DNA of 64,000 bases from Scilla litardierei (Eukaryota; Streptophyta; Magnoliopsida; Asparagales; Asparagaceae). The stretch spans positions 1,937,878 through 2,001,877 of the forward strand of contig CM061139.1 in NCBI GenBank assembly GCA_030789695.1, read 5' to 3'. Positions 34,001 through 44,962 of this stretch are shown here, piece by piece. Under the pieces are notes generated by a model. It had not been told where the DNA came from, searched no databases, and saw nothing but the letters and a program-made list of their open reading frames with translations. A program made the position numbers and the translations under genes. How positions within the stretch are numbered: the stretch's first letter is position 1; each line of letters starts with the position of its first letter.

Positions 34001-34245
34001 AAAAATAGAATGGCCTCACGACAGAAGTGAAAATCGCGACGTCTCGTCAAATAAGATCAAATCGTCGGAGAACGACCCGGAAATGTCGTTCCAAATGAAT
34101 TCCACAATTTGATACTCTCCGAGAGGGTCACAACGACATATCACACCATAGTGTTCAAAGGCAAGCAAGGTCTAAAGCAAACACGTGCACGCTCAACAGC
34201 ACGTGCACGAAGAAGATACGATCGGAAAGCGACCGTTACATGAAT
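31087..34245 (-). mobile_element. Solo LTR of a Tekay/Del-like chromovirus, with target duplication
   Basis: The LTR is 31092-34240 on the minus strand, starting TGTCACGCCCCGCTTCCC and ending CGACCGTTACA, flanked by TGAAT at 31087-31091 and 34241-34245. Read on the minus strand it parallels the LTR at 52681: TGTAACGGTCG, GTGCACGTG, TTGTGGAATTCATTTGGAACGA and the GC-rich block all occur in the same order. Only one LTR remains, so recombination between LTRs removed the body. GC-rich open frames near 32550-33595 are part of the LTR, not genes. Confidence 0.9.
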
Positions 34246-34399
34246 TGTGAGTAGTCTCCACGTCTTGGGGGCGTAGGGATGAACCCTACGAGCCCAATTT
34301 CTTATATGTGATGAATTGGTAGAAATATTGCTAGAATTTGTAATTAGGGATTAGTTTGGGATCGATTTACTACGGATGGCTAGGTATTCATATCGATTG

Positions 34400-34690
34400 G
34401 GATTTGCAAGAGATTGGATCCCAATTTGATAGGAAACCCTAGAAATCCGAATTGGGTTGGAATCGAATTTCCGTAGTATCGGTTTGCAAGAGATTGGACC
34501 GATACTAGGGTTTCCGATTGCAATTCCGTGCCGATACCCGTTTGCAAGAGATTGGATGGGTAGGAACTATCCCAACCTAGGTCGTGGCCCGAGTTTGCAC
34601 GAGAGTGGGCCAGGGGCGTGATTGAACGATGATGTTGATCCTAATGCTAGCTTCCCTAGGCTAGGGTTTGCAAGAGATTAGGGCCCGGTT
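34400..34690. repeat. TTTGCAAGAGATTGG repeats
   Basis: The word TTTGCAAGAGATTGG or a close variant occurs near 34404, 34483, 34540, 34594 (variant) and 34667, spaced 54-79 bp apart inside the Athila-like LTR. Confidence 0.8.
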
Positions 34691-35410
34691 TCCACCCTAT
34701 CGTGCGATTCTCGCCGATACGGCCTACGGGTAGGATAACGATCGGAATTAGGGTCTAATGGTGAGACGTTGCCTCTAAGAGTGGTACCAGCGTCCCATGG
34801 GCCCGATATTCCGGTCGGTGCCCAAGATGATACGCCGGACTTCCCGGGTTTGGTCAGTGGGCATTCCCATGTCCATTAACACTGACCGACTCTGGGAGCA
34901 CTAAGCTCGCAACGATAGCTCCCAACATCTCATCCTGCCACTCCCGCGCACTAGGATTCGACGTCTACGCTAAGGGCGTGAGCTATGGCTAGGGAGTCAA
35001 CCGCCAAGTTTATTCCCCCTTGGCCCAACGGTCAAAGGCGGTCTTTTTCCCGCTGATGACAATAAAACACCCCGCGTAACTGGTAGATTCCTAATCCCTA
35101 TCGATTTTCTAGTCCTATGGACGCATCGGGGAGAGCCCACGAGGGGGTTTCCACCAAAATCCCAGATTAGGGAATTACTCACACATATTTACTAAAAAGC
35201 AATCTAAATCAAAATCCACCGTTAGAAACATGATCAGGCGATTGAAAAGTAGTAAGAGCAATGCAAATAACACTATATTAAAGTTTAACAAAGATCAGAC
35301 AACTTACTAATATCTGAAAAATTACAGCCATCAAGAGAGAGAAAAAACAGCAAAAAAATAACAACACTTGTTTCTGGAAAACCTAGGGGTCATATATATA
35401 GAAAATCATA

Positions 35411-35782
35411 TCACCCGATCGGGTGAAGAATCACCCGATCGGGTGACCTGCTTCGCTCTTCGGCAGCTCAGCATGGGACTTCACCCGGTCATACGGCACG
35501 GTCGGTTGAGGGTTGAAGCTGACCGGTTGGATCTTCGTGCCGTCGGGTGAACCGGTCGGTTGAGCTCTCCGTGTCTTGGCTTCAGAAAATTGGCTACAGG
35601 TGAACCGATCGGGTGAAGGTCACCCGATCGGTTGGCATTCAGCATCAAATTCCAGAGAGTTGGGGCGTTGTGAACCGGTCTCTGAACCGACCGGTTGACT
35701 TCCTGACCGCTCCAGCTTGTGTCCGGGTGGTGCACACGTGCATCACCCGATCGGTTGGAGGTGACCAACCGGTCGGGTGAGG
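35411..35782. repeat. Short-palindrome array CACCCGATCGGGTG / AACCGATCGGTT
   Basis: Repeated copies of TCACCCGATCGGGTGA, AACCGATCGGGTGA and ACCGGTCGGTTGA style words occur over about 370 bp within the Athila-like 3' LTR. Confidence 0.9.
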
Positions 35783-36027
35783 GGCTGAAAGATGCGATCT
35801 TCGTCGTTTGACCCCCCTGGATCATGCGTGACTCCTCCCGTTGCTCCGGGGACTCATGATATCGTCGTTTTATGTCCCCTACGCCGGTAAACTCCTGCAA
35901 ATATACAAAAACATGAAAAAGTGAAAGAAAACAAGAAAACACGAGAAAATGAATACAAGACGGCGGTAAATAGCGGAAAAACACAAAAGAAAACGTGCGT
36001 GAATATATGAAATATAAACGCACGTCA

Positions 36028-36042
36028 AAATCCCCCAAGCTG
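36028..36042 (-). promoter_or_regulatory. Polypurine tract of the Athila-like element
   Basis: On the minus strand CAGCTTGGGGGATTT abuts the 3' LTR, the usual Athila/Tat form (AGCTTGGGGGA). Confidence 0.8.
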
Positions 36043-37737
36043 AACCATTCCTCGTTCTCGAGGAAGACGAGTGAGAGTAGGAGCTCGGAGGGAGAAAATA
36101 TTGAGAAAGAGAGAAAAAAGAGAGCTCTAGATCCTAAATCGCCCGTCAGGGCCAACAAAACCAAAAACGACACACCAATCAAGCAAACGCCAAATCACAT
36201 CACTAAACCAAGGAGTACGAGTCCAGACAAGTGCCGTGGGCCCACGCGGTGAAGCGCGAGTGAGTGTGGTTATGTGCTAGCAGTCGGTGTCACTATCTAC
36301 GATGTGCAATAAAGCTCGATATACACAAATCCAAGAAATGACCAAAATATCGATTCGATTTGAATTAAGCGGTGAATATACAGCTCAAGCATGCATGAGA
36401 ATAGAGCGAGAATCGAAACATATCTTGCGTCAGGGACTCCACAACTAGGGTTAAGGAAATCACCACACTATAGCCTAGATAATAGCTAAAAAGTTCCTAA
36501 GCCAAGTATTTTCGAAAACGATGGGGGTTGAGATGATGTGGAGTAGAACACTCGGTGCAAACTCTTGCCTTCCCTTTATTCTCGGCAAGTAGGAAAATAT
36601 CCACACTCATATATATTTTTGGTTTTGGATATATGTATTTTTTTTGGCTTTTTGGCTATACAATTTTCTCTTTTCTTTTCTTTTTGGGTTTTTCTTTTCA
36701 TTTTCTCCTTTTTTTTTGAATTTTTGGGTTTTTGGCTATACACATGTGTACTCTCCCAAGTGGGAGAACGGTACACGACGAGGGGATTTGCACCAAGTAA
36801 AATAAAAAAGAAATCGGAATCTAAACACTTGGGCAAAGGAGACTATTCTCGTTAATTAGAGCATGGGTTAAATGGGTTATCCTAGTCCTTAATTGTGGAA
36901 TCCCGACACATGCGAAATGAAGTATACGATATATATATAGCATGCAAAAGCAGACATGAGAAACAAATACCGCTTATTCAAATTGAAGCATGATAATCCA
37001 GGGGTCATTCCTGGACAGGTATATAAAACACAATCACAAAGTAGAAGCACACCAAACAGCTAGGCACGACGCACGACTCACAAAAAGCTAAGTGGACCCA
37101 CGATGCATGAAATGCAAGAGGACTCGATATCCTAGGGTTAGTGCATGTGATTATTGATGCCATGCTAGGTGTGTGTGATTTTGTGGCAATTCATCATAGG
37201 GTTCATCTATAGGAGAAAGAGATAAAAAGAAGAAAAGAAAAAGAGAAAAAGAAAAAGAAAAAGACGGAGAAAAACGACTCAAATTACGAAGAAAAAGAGA
37301 CAAATGACGCACGAAGTGCGACTCCCCCAAGCTGAAACTTGCATTGCCCTCAATGCAATAGAATTAAATACGGGAGGGCAATGAATATGGGGGGAAATAC
37401 GCACGGACACAAAAAGACACGAAAGACAAGAAAATCACACAAACAAAACTGAAAAGAAGAATAAAGATAAAAATCACACCACACAACATATAGATAGAAA
37501 ATAAAATAAAATAAAAAAGGAAAATCACACGACACGACAAATAAACAAACACACAAAGAAAAACGAAACACGACAGCACACCCAAAAAATTTGACTTCCC
37601 CCAAGCTAGATGTGACAGTGCCAGCGAAATGATGTGATCGTGAATATGCAGAGATATGCATGTAGGAGGTCAATAAAAGAAAAGAATGGAAATAAAAATA
37701 AAAAAGAAGGGACCTGAGGCGTGAATGTGTCCTCCCC
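36043..37737. other. Non-coding 3' region of the Athila-like element
   Basis: AT-rich with long A/G and T runs (36640-36740, 37200-37280, 37440-37560). No polymerase or envelope-like motif was found. CCCCCAAGCTGAAAC (37324) and CCCCCAAGCTAGATG (37597) repeat the polypurine-tract word inside this region. Confidence 0.5.
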
Positions 37738-38220
37738 CTAGCTGTGGTAGAGCAGGGCCCCGCAAAGACAGATGGGCACTAAAAATAGGGGGAGGCAAAA
37801 GCTGAATGGGAATATATCAAGCAGAGGCACCACCCTCTGGGGTGGTGATGGGGGCCTGTGCTGAGGACCAGGAGTGGTGGGGGGTGGGATGTGAAGCTCG
37901 GAGACATCGGGTGAGTCAGTGCGAATGTGACGAATGAGGCTTTGGAAGACGGGTAGGTCACACTCGACTGACTGTTGAGTTGCCTGACCACCAACTCCTG
38001 CCAGGAGGAGCATGGACATGAACCGGTCAGCTTGGTCGTCGTCATGGAATGACGCCTGGTATTCGGTATCGCCAATGTAAACGGGGTCAGAGGGGCGTGG
38101 GGTGGTGGATGAATTGGTGGCGGTGGTGGGTTGGGTGGGGGATTGTGTGCGACGAGCACGACGGGTGGGTCTAGGGTTGGATGTGCTGGCATTGGTGGGT
38201 TTAGCACGGCGAGGAGGCAT
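37738..38220 (-). CDS. Unidentified 160-codon frame in the Athila-like element
   Basis: It starts MPPRRAKPTNASTSNPRPTR, a basic Ser/Thr/Pro-rich head, then VYIGDTEYQASFHDDDQADR and FMSMLLLAGVG, a Pro-rich zone and a hydrophobic tail. The layout of a basic head followed by an acidic 'F-x-D-x-x-x-x-R-F/Y' block recalls the start of plant transposon proteins found in Athila/Tat elements, but the similarity is too short to be sure. It lies where other elements carry pol or an extra 3' gene. An overlapping 171-codon frame is a shadow. Confidence 0.35.
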   Translation of the reverse strand: MPPRRAKPTNASTSNPRPTRRARRTQSPTQPTTATNSSTTPRPSDPVYIGDTEYQASFHDDDQADRFMSMLLLAGVGGQATQQSVECDLPVFQSLIRHIRTDSPDVSELHIPPPTTPGPQHRPPSPPQRVVPLLDIFPFSFCLPLFLVPICLCGALLYHS

Positions 38221-39258
38221 TGTGCAGGAGTCGTGTGAGTGTGTGTGAGTGTATGCAAATGCGATGAATACACACTAACACGGCAATCGAGCAAAACGAA
38301 ATTCTAGGGCAAAAATATAAAATTGAGCTAAGGAGTGAAATTACCCAATCGAGATGAAGATCTTCGCTCGTAGATGTCCAGACGCAACGCAATTGGAACA
38401 AGTGTGAAGCCGCAACGACTCCTTTAAGCAAAATTCGAAATTGGGGGGGAATGGGCGAAAATTAGGGCTTGAAACGGGTGAAATCGAAGAGGAAGGGGAA
38501 GAGATCGATGGAAAGATGGAAAAGGAGAGGGGAGAGATCGATTAGGGTGGGTTTTGGGTCGGTTGAGAGGAAGAACGAGGTCGGGCAATGGCGGAGGAGT
38601 CGAAACGGCGATTGGAATTCGAAATCGGGCGAGGGGGGAATTGAACGGGTGGAGGGCGCCTATATATAGGATTTTAAGTCGAACCGATCGGGTGAAATGT
38701 CACCCGATCGGTTGACTTTTAGGTCGAATTTATTGCAGAAAGTTGGCTATAGGCGACCCGATCGGTTGAGAACTCAACCGATCGGTTCACCGCTTCACAC
38801 TTTTTCCTGAAAGTTTAGTACAGCTCATTCGGTCTTCCACACGGTCACGCATAGCTTCACCCAATCGGTTGACAAAATCTGAAAATTTCCCGAGACTTCA
38901 GCCCCAGTTCACCCGGTCTGCCAACCGGTCTCACATATCTTCACCCGATCGGTTCGTTGAGGGACTGATACGGCCATCAGCTGATACATCCCAACCGATC
39001 GGTTGAGTTATCAACTGATCGGTTGATAACCCGATCGGTTGAGTTATCAACCGATAGGTTGGGACCTTGTTTCCTGCAAAAGTCCACAAATGGCCTAAGT
39101 CCCTCAACGGAAGTTCTTGCGGCTGGATTTATTTATTAAAATAGAAAAAATAAAGTTAAAAATAGTCCTAAAAATTGGAAACAAAGGTTTAGAGCATGGG
39201 TTGCCTCCCATGAAGCGCTTTTGTTTAACGTCGTTAGCTCGACGCCCGTTGATGATGT
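38221..39258. other. Spacer between protease and downstream frame, palindrome-rich
   Basis: No coding is supported. The second half, 38683-39062, is an array of AACCGATCGGTTGA and TCACCCGATCGGTT words. Confidence 0.5.
38683..39062. repeat. Short-palindrome array AACCGATCGGTT
   Basis: At least ten copies or half copies of the self-complementary core CCGATCGG flanked by A/T or C/G variants, for example CAACCGATCGGTTGAG. The same word family occurs in the element's 3' LTR at 35411-35782. Confidence 0.9.
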
Positions 39259-40653
39259 TCAAGGTGGGCGATACGGGTGATGCCCAAAGTCTGGCATCGC
39301 TTCAGCTTCAGAGCTGGTAGCTTTTGGTGTAGTTGGTGGCAACAAGAAAACTTGTTCGACGACTCTCCCTTTGTTGACGGGGTCCGGGGGCTTCTCCCTC
39401 ATATTGGAGTCCACCGCCACTCGTTTAAGGATCCGGATCTCATCTCCGGTGAGCCCCATGGGCTCTTTGCCTTTTCTCCTTGTAGGAGGAGCTTTTGGGA
39501 ATCCGGGAGGGATCGTGTGTGCCGCATCTATTATCCCAGCAACATCATTCTTCTTCGGGCTGACTGGTTCTTCCGAGTCCCCCAAGCTATCGGGGGGATT
39601 TCTTGAAAGAATTTCCCAGGAGCTTTCCTCCACAGCTCTCTCTTCTTCTAACTCCAGCACATTGCATCTTGGATCATCCGGAGGATCGGGGTGCTTCATT
39701 GACAACCCCAAGTCAAATTCGACTTTTTCTTTGCCGACGTTGAGGGAAAGCTTCCCATTCTTCACATCTATTAGCACACCGGCGGTTGCCATAAAGGGCC
39801 GTCCAAGGATAATAGGGGTGTGCTTATCTTCCGGCATGTCCATCACCACAAAATCCACCGGCACTTGCACTCCACTCACATCAACAGGTAGGTCGTCTAC
39901 TACCCCCACCGGGTATTTGACCGAACGGTCTGCAAGCTGTAATGTCATGTCGGTGGGCTCCAAGTCTCCCATCCCTATTCTCCTGTATAGCGATAGTGGC
40001 ATTAAACTAACGCTCGCTCCTAGATCGACGAGAGCCCTCTGGATTCGCACTTCCCCAATCGAACAAGGGATGGAGAAACTTCCAGGGTCTTTAAGCTTGG
40101 GCGGATTTGCGCGCTGAATGAGGACGTTGCACTCCGCCGTTAATACGACCTTCTCCTTTCTGGATCCTCTTGTCACCAAATCCTTTAGAAATTTGGCGTA
40201 GGAGGGAATCGTCTCGATAGCTTCGAGGAAGGGGATTTGCAAGCTTAGATCCTTGACCATGGCAAAGAATTTGCCATACTTCTCGTCTATCTTGGCTTGG
40301 GCAAGCCGTTGTGGAAAAGGTACAACAGGCTTGAATACTCTGAGGTTCCCTTCCTCATCCTTTTTCTTCTCCTCTTCATAGACTCCCTCTGGAGTAGTTG
40401 GCTTTGGCGACGAAGCACCGTCGTCATTCAATTTTTCAATTGGTCGTTCTACGACCAACGGTGCTTCCGGTTCATTGGGGGGCACTCTTGTGGGGATTTG
40501 TGTTCCGCTCCTCAAGACGATAGCGGACACGTTCTCATGCTCATGCGTGAGTGCCAAGGTCTGATTTGCTCCCCTCGAGTTCACTTCAGGTTGTGGCGGT
40601 AATTGATTCTGCGGCCTCTGATGGTTCGCCACTTGTAACCCCAGCTGGGTCAC
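39259..40653 (-). pseudogene. Athila-like gag C-terminus and aspartic protease
   Basis: A 464-codon minus-strand frame continues the gag-pro reading after two stops near 40660-40800. Near its middle it has PKLKDPGSFSIPCSIG, then ALVDLGASVSLMPLSLYRR, the aspartic protease active site (DLGAS in place of the common DTGAS, as usual in Athila), and IILGRPFMATAGVLIDV, the flap/hydrophobic block. The C-terminal 150 residues are charged and end in QVFLLPP plus a short tail, with no reverse transcriptase after them. The protease would cut gag polyproteins. Product length is unclear because upstream stops detach it from gag. Confidence 0.8.
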
Positions 40654-40803
40654 CTAATCAGTGAGAACTCTCTGTCCCATCTCCATCTTCAAATTTATCT
40701 TCTCCTGGTTGGCGATGTATTGAGTCAAGAGGGACTCAACCGGAGAGATGGCCCTCTGCTGGCCATATTGCTACTGGATGGGCTGCTGATTCCTGGGGGC
40801 ATA

Positions 40804-41999
40804 TTACTGATACTGTTGTGGAGGCTGCTGCTGCTGTTGAAGCTGCTGCTGTTGAGGCCTAGCCGGCTGATATATCTGTTGCTGTTGCTGAGGAGTCAGC
40901 TGTTGATACGGCGCCCGATAGCTAAGGTTGGGATGATTCCGGTTGTTAGGAGAGTAGGCCGGGTTGGAGCTAGTCCGTGGTGGATACGGCGTATTTCCCG
41001 TAGGATTGTAGAATAGTGCGCTAGCTTGGTCCAATGGTGGTGAGATGTCACCACACTCGAAGTCTCCCACGACTTCGGTTTCCACCGCGGCAATATGTTG
41101 CGTACCGGCACCACCGGCTCCTACCATTAATGCGGAGATCTGGGTCGACAGCAAGTCAAACTTGCTAGATAATTTGTCGACGTCCTCGACCCTGTGGATA
41201 CCTCCAGATCTAGGTGTGGCTCTCTCGTCACACCACCGCTCATTGTTTGATGCCATATTTTCTAGAATTTGTCTGACATCTTCTTCACTTCTTGACATAA
41301 AGGACCCTCCAGCCGCGGCGTCCATCGATGATTTCAAATCATCTCTCAATCCGTTGTAGAACAGATTAATTATCTGCCACTTGGGAAGCTCGTGATGAGG
41401 GCATCTTCGCTGCATCTCTTTAAATCTTGTCCAAGCTTCATGCAGGGACTCGTGGCTGGCTTGGGAGAAGGAGGAGATCTCACTCTTCAGCTTCATGGTC
41501 TTTCCCAGAGGAAAGAATTTCGTCAAAAAAGCGTTTGAAAGCTTCTCCCAAGTGTTGAACGTATTTGGGTCCTTCCCCTAAGCCACAGCTTGGCCTTATC
41601 TCGCAGAGAGAAGGGGAATAGCTTCAGACGGATCGCCTCAGTTGTGACACCGTTTATCCGGAAGGTGTCACATTTCTCCAAGAAGGAGTCCAAATGTTCA
41701 ATGGGGCTCTCCATAGGTGCACCTGAAAATTGATCCTGCTGGATCCACGTCACCAAAGATGGCTTAAGCTCGAAGCTTTGCGCCGTAATAGCAGAAGGAC
41801 GGATGGCAGAGGTGGACTCGATGGATGGCATCGAGTACTCCAACAGGGACTTGTGAGGTGGGGTGTTCTCCTCCATGGTTTCAGGATCCTCTCTTCTTCG
41901 CTTCTCGACGGCCAAACGCCTTAGGGTGACGTTTATCTCCAGATCAACGGGAATCAAGTCGTCGAGACTTCTTGAACTCCTGCGCATGAAAAACAACAA
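40804..41999 (-). pseudogene. Athila-like gag
   Basis: From ATG at 41999 the protein runs through a basic head, WIQQDQFSGAPMESPIEHL, RINGVTTEAIRLKLFPFSLR and KAKLWL. A one-base frameshift near 41575 is followed by FFPLGKTMKLKSEISSFSQ, LHEAWTRFKEMQRRCPHHEL, INLFYNGL and MDAAAGGSFMSR, the signature of the retrotransposon gag domain of Athila elements. The C-terminal part is a Gln-rich tract (40804-40900) that ends at a stop. Gag would form the particle that packages the element RNA. Confidence 0.82.
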
Positions 42000-42161
42000 A
42001 CACCCGTGAAGCGAAAAGTGGGAAAGAAACAGATAAAATAAAAAATAGAAATAAAAATAAGAAAATAAAAAGGAAAAAGAAGAATGCGAAAATTATCGCG
42101 AGATAGAGATGTGAGCTAGACTCAATGGTTCATGAAATCCTAAAATAACAAGCACGTTGCC

Positions 42162-42179
42162 TCCCCAACAACGTCGCCA
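42162..42179 (-). promoter_or_regulatory. Primer binding site of the Athila-like element
   Basis: The minus strand reads TGGCGACGTTGTTGGGGA a few bases inside the 5' LTR. It differs at two positions from TGGCGCCGTTGCCGGGGA, the tRNA-Asp type primer site of Athila elements. Confidence 0.75.
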
Positions 42180-42186
42180 TAAAGCT

Positions 42187-42474
42187 TGACATCCCCCGCT
42201 TTGTCACGTCAGATGTGTGCAATATATAATTGGGGGCGTTAGATTTAAATATTTATAACCGCAAGCGCACGGTGTTGTAGTGGGGCTTGGGGGTCGAACT
42301 CAGGGAGGCGTGGTTGTGCTTGTGTCAAGAAGGATCGGATTCACCCCATGGGTGAGCTAGCCCGAATCGGATGATGGGTTGTCACAGAAAATAGAATGCG
42401 AGGGATAAACAATATAAAGGGAAAAACACAGAAGAAAACGTGCATGAATATATGAAATATAAACGCACGTCAAC
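42187..42474 (-). repeat. 5' LTR of the Athila-like element, internally deleted
   Basis: 288 bp. Its outer part matches 29791-30028 and its inner 50 bp match 35978-36027. The join is at a GGAAAA microhomology, so about 2.8 kb of LTR was lost. Without the middle, its promoter is probably gone. Confidence 0.8.
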
Positions 42475-43340
42475 GACCTCCATGAGATCGGCTCCTTCGA
42501 CACTGTAGCTCTATCAGAACGACTTCCCCAAAGTCAGCCCGCTTTCTAGCAGATCTCCTACAATGACAACCTCGGCACCTGAGGTCTGCCCCTTTCCAGC
42601 AGATTTCCTACATAGACGACCACTGCACCCGAGGTCGGCTCCTTACTAGCAGACTCCTACAAGAACAACCTCGTCATCCAAGGTCGGCTCCTTCGCCTTT
42701 ATGGCCCGATCGCTTGCCTGCCTGGCAAGACTAGCTCGTGCGACCACAGTTGCATGATCTAAGGCGGGTGTGCCTTCCTGGCCATTACAAACGGATCCAT
42801 TCAACACCTGCGTAAAAACTAGCTTTATCTGGGGACGCACAACCAGCTTTATCAGGGGACACACGAACAGCTTTATTAGTGGACACGGATCACTCCAGAG
42901 AATCTGCAGTCCATCACCCCTACCTTATCTGTTTTCTCACCTTATCTACGGGAGGCGATTACGCCGAAGGATTTGCAATCCTCATGACTGCCTGACGTGG
43001 CATACCTCCCCCAAGCTCTATACAAACAGTAGGCTGGCTCCTTCATCAGCCACGCAAACATTTATACCATAATACGCCTACTTTCATATGCAATCCTTAA
43101 AGGCTCAATTCATACGACTTTATATACATTGGCTATCTTACACCCAACACATCTTCTCCTCCATCTTCGTCTGACTTGGGCATCAGAGTGTAGTCGTGGG
43201 GGTCCGCCCCTTCTCCTGTGACATATTTCCCTCTCTCTTTCTGATACCGGAGAAGGGGGTCGGCACGACAAAACCATACCCGGGCTCTTTGTTGCGTGAA
43301 TCCTTGCCACAGTAGTCAGATCCCGATTCTGCGAGATTCT
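42475..43340 (+). mobile_element. Right part of the Tat-like LTR fragment
   Basis: Continues from 29790. It carries degenerate repeats of about 50-60 bp with GAGGTCGGCTCCTT and CTACAAGGACGACCTC words (42480-42690). A TTTATATACATTG box is near 43119, and CTGACTTGGGCATCAGAGTG near 43170 is like the R/U5 junction of Tat LTRs. The end of the LTR was not fixed. Confidence 0.5.
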
Positions 43341-43466
43341 AGGCACCACCAAGTGACGCTAAAGGAAGGGCCTTGTGACAACATTCGTTATATATGCTCT
43401 CAGTCCAGTATCTTCTACAACATCTCGCCAACATCTTCACCAACATCCTTCTCATCATCCTCATCA

Positions 43467-43810
43467 ATGGCGAATGGAAAGAAGAACACGAGAGGTGAAC
43501 CCGACAGTGCACTAGAAATCCAGCATATGGAAGACAACCGACCCGCTGGTGGCACACCCCTGCAAGCTCATGTCGTTCCCGCAACGACCGATTTCCAATC
43601 TCACACGATGGTTCTTTGTGGGATGCAAGAGATCAGGGCCAGTCAGTTCAAGCTTTACACAAGATGGTCCTGGATCTAACCCATGGAAGTAGATCCAATG
43701 CCTAATCGAAAAGTGCATGCCTTGAAACACCTACATCCAAGAGGAAACGACTGGCAGATGATCTTGATCAATGCGCCTCAAACGATGCACAAGCAGAAAG
43801 CCACACGAAT
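43467..43810 (+). pseudogene. Possible Tat-like gag start fragment
   Basis: ATG at 43467 opens MANGKKNTRGEPDSALEIQ and runs to a stop at 43677, after which in-frame codons continue for about 40 residues. Charged, low-complexity N-termini of this kind start Tat-lineage gag, and the position just downstream of the LTR fits. There is no conserved gag core, so the call is tentative. Confidence 0.3.
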
Positions 43811-43829
43811 TCTCAGGGGATACCCTAGA

Positions 43830-44203
43830 TCTGTTCCTTAACAGTTATGCTCTATATATGGACGACCCTAGCGGTTACACCTATGGTCGGCTCCTTAACA
43901 ACTACGCTCTATAAGAACGATCTTAGTGGTTACACTCATGATCGGTGCCCTAATAGATATACTCCACAAGGACGACCTCTAAGAGGCCGACTCCTTAATG
44001 GATACGCTCCACATGAAAGACCCTAGAGGTGTATTACACACATAATCTGTTCCTTAACGGGCTATGCTCTACAAGGATGATCCTAGCGGTTACAACCGAG
44101 GTCGGATCCTTAGCAGCTATGCTCGACAAGGACGACCTCAACAGTGGACACCTGAAAACAGCTACGAAGGTAGTCATGGCATGTAATATCATTAAATGAT
44201 AAA
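43830..44203. repeat. About 56-bp degenerate tandem repeats
   Basis: Words GGACGACC, GCGGTTACA and GGTCGGCTCCTTAAC recur six times or more, the same family as the repeats at 29720-29790 and 42480-42690. The SIRE-like LTR begins at 44204. Confidence 0.7.
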
Positions 44204-44962
44204 TGCACTACTAGGCAACACACACTAGATGGGGGGTGAATAGTGTAATTGCAATAAAAGAGCTAATTATAAAAAATTTGCAGACGCCCAATATAAAACA
44301 AGACAATTAGCAAATCCACAAGAGACCAACACAATCGCAAACAACACGATATATCTTGGTTCGGAAAAAGCATACTCCAGTCCCACACTTTTTCCAAAGT
44401 CTTGTGGATTTTCACTATCAAGCCTTTTCCAAGGCAACCAAAATACAACAGACACCTTTCCAAGTGCCACACTCTTTTCCAATAGCCTATCTTTTCCAAG
44501 ATAGCACACACAATCTTTTCCAAGATTGCAACCCCTATTCCAATGGTATAACCTCTCTTTCTAGAGAGAACACTTCCATAAACCGGAAGCTGGGTTTTAC
44601 TGATAATGAAACGAAATAAGAAATACACACTTCATATTACCTCGATTAAATAAACTTACAAATGTGAATTGCTAGGCAATAAAGTGTGGTTGTCCAAGTG
44701 CTGGAAGCTTTGTGCACTTGTGGACTTTCCTTGAGCTTTGGAGTTCAATACAACATCAAAGAAGCTATAATGGAGAAAGAGAGAGTTGACGAGAGGAAGC
44801 TTTGCAATTAGTTTACAAATGAATCTCTATTTTGTGTGTATTGGTGCCAACAACTCCCTCACAATTGTGCTTAAATACTCTCTCAGTTATGCACAAAAAC
44901 CAAGAAAACGACCCCAAACATTCGCAGTCTAACTGTTATAAACGGGCGGAATTCCTAGTCAT

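Larger units (their letters stand above)
29791..36027 (-). repeat. 3' LTR of the Athila-like element (with nested solo LTR)
   Basis: After subtracting the solo LTR at 31092-34240 and its duplication, it is about 3.1 kb. Its first 238 bp and last 55 bp match the two halves of the short LTR at 42187-42474. It holds two short-palindrome arrays and a TTTGCAAGAGATTGG repeat zone. The 41-bp segment at 30040-30080 is repeated exactly at 34686-34726. Confidence 0.8.
29791..42474 (-). mobile_element. Athila-like LTR element, gag-protease only, unequal LTRs
   Basis: The minus-strand element is bounded by ACGAC duplications. Its 3' LTR is 29791-36027 (with a nested solo LTR inside), its 5' LTR is 42187-42474, and both start TGACGT(C/G) and end GTCA. 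Primer site, gag, protease, an unidentified downstream frame and a polypurine tract are in order. No reverse transcriptase, RNase H or integrase motif was found between 36042 and 39258, so the element is a gag-bearing non-autonomous type. The gag type and primer site match Athila-lineage Ty3/gypsy elements. Confidence 0.8.

Noticed and set aside
35481..36182. 233-codon minus-strand frame
   Set aside because: It runs across the polypurine tract and LTR boundary and through the palindrome array; no motif.
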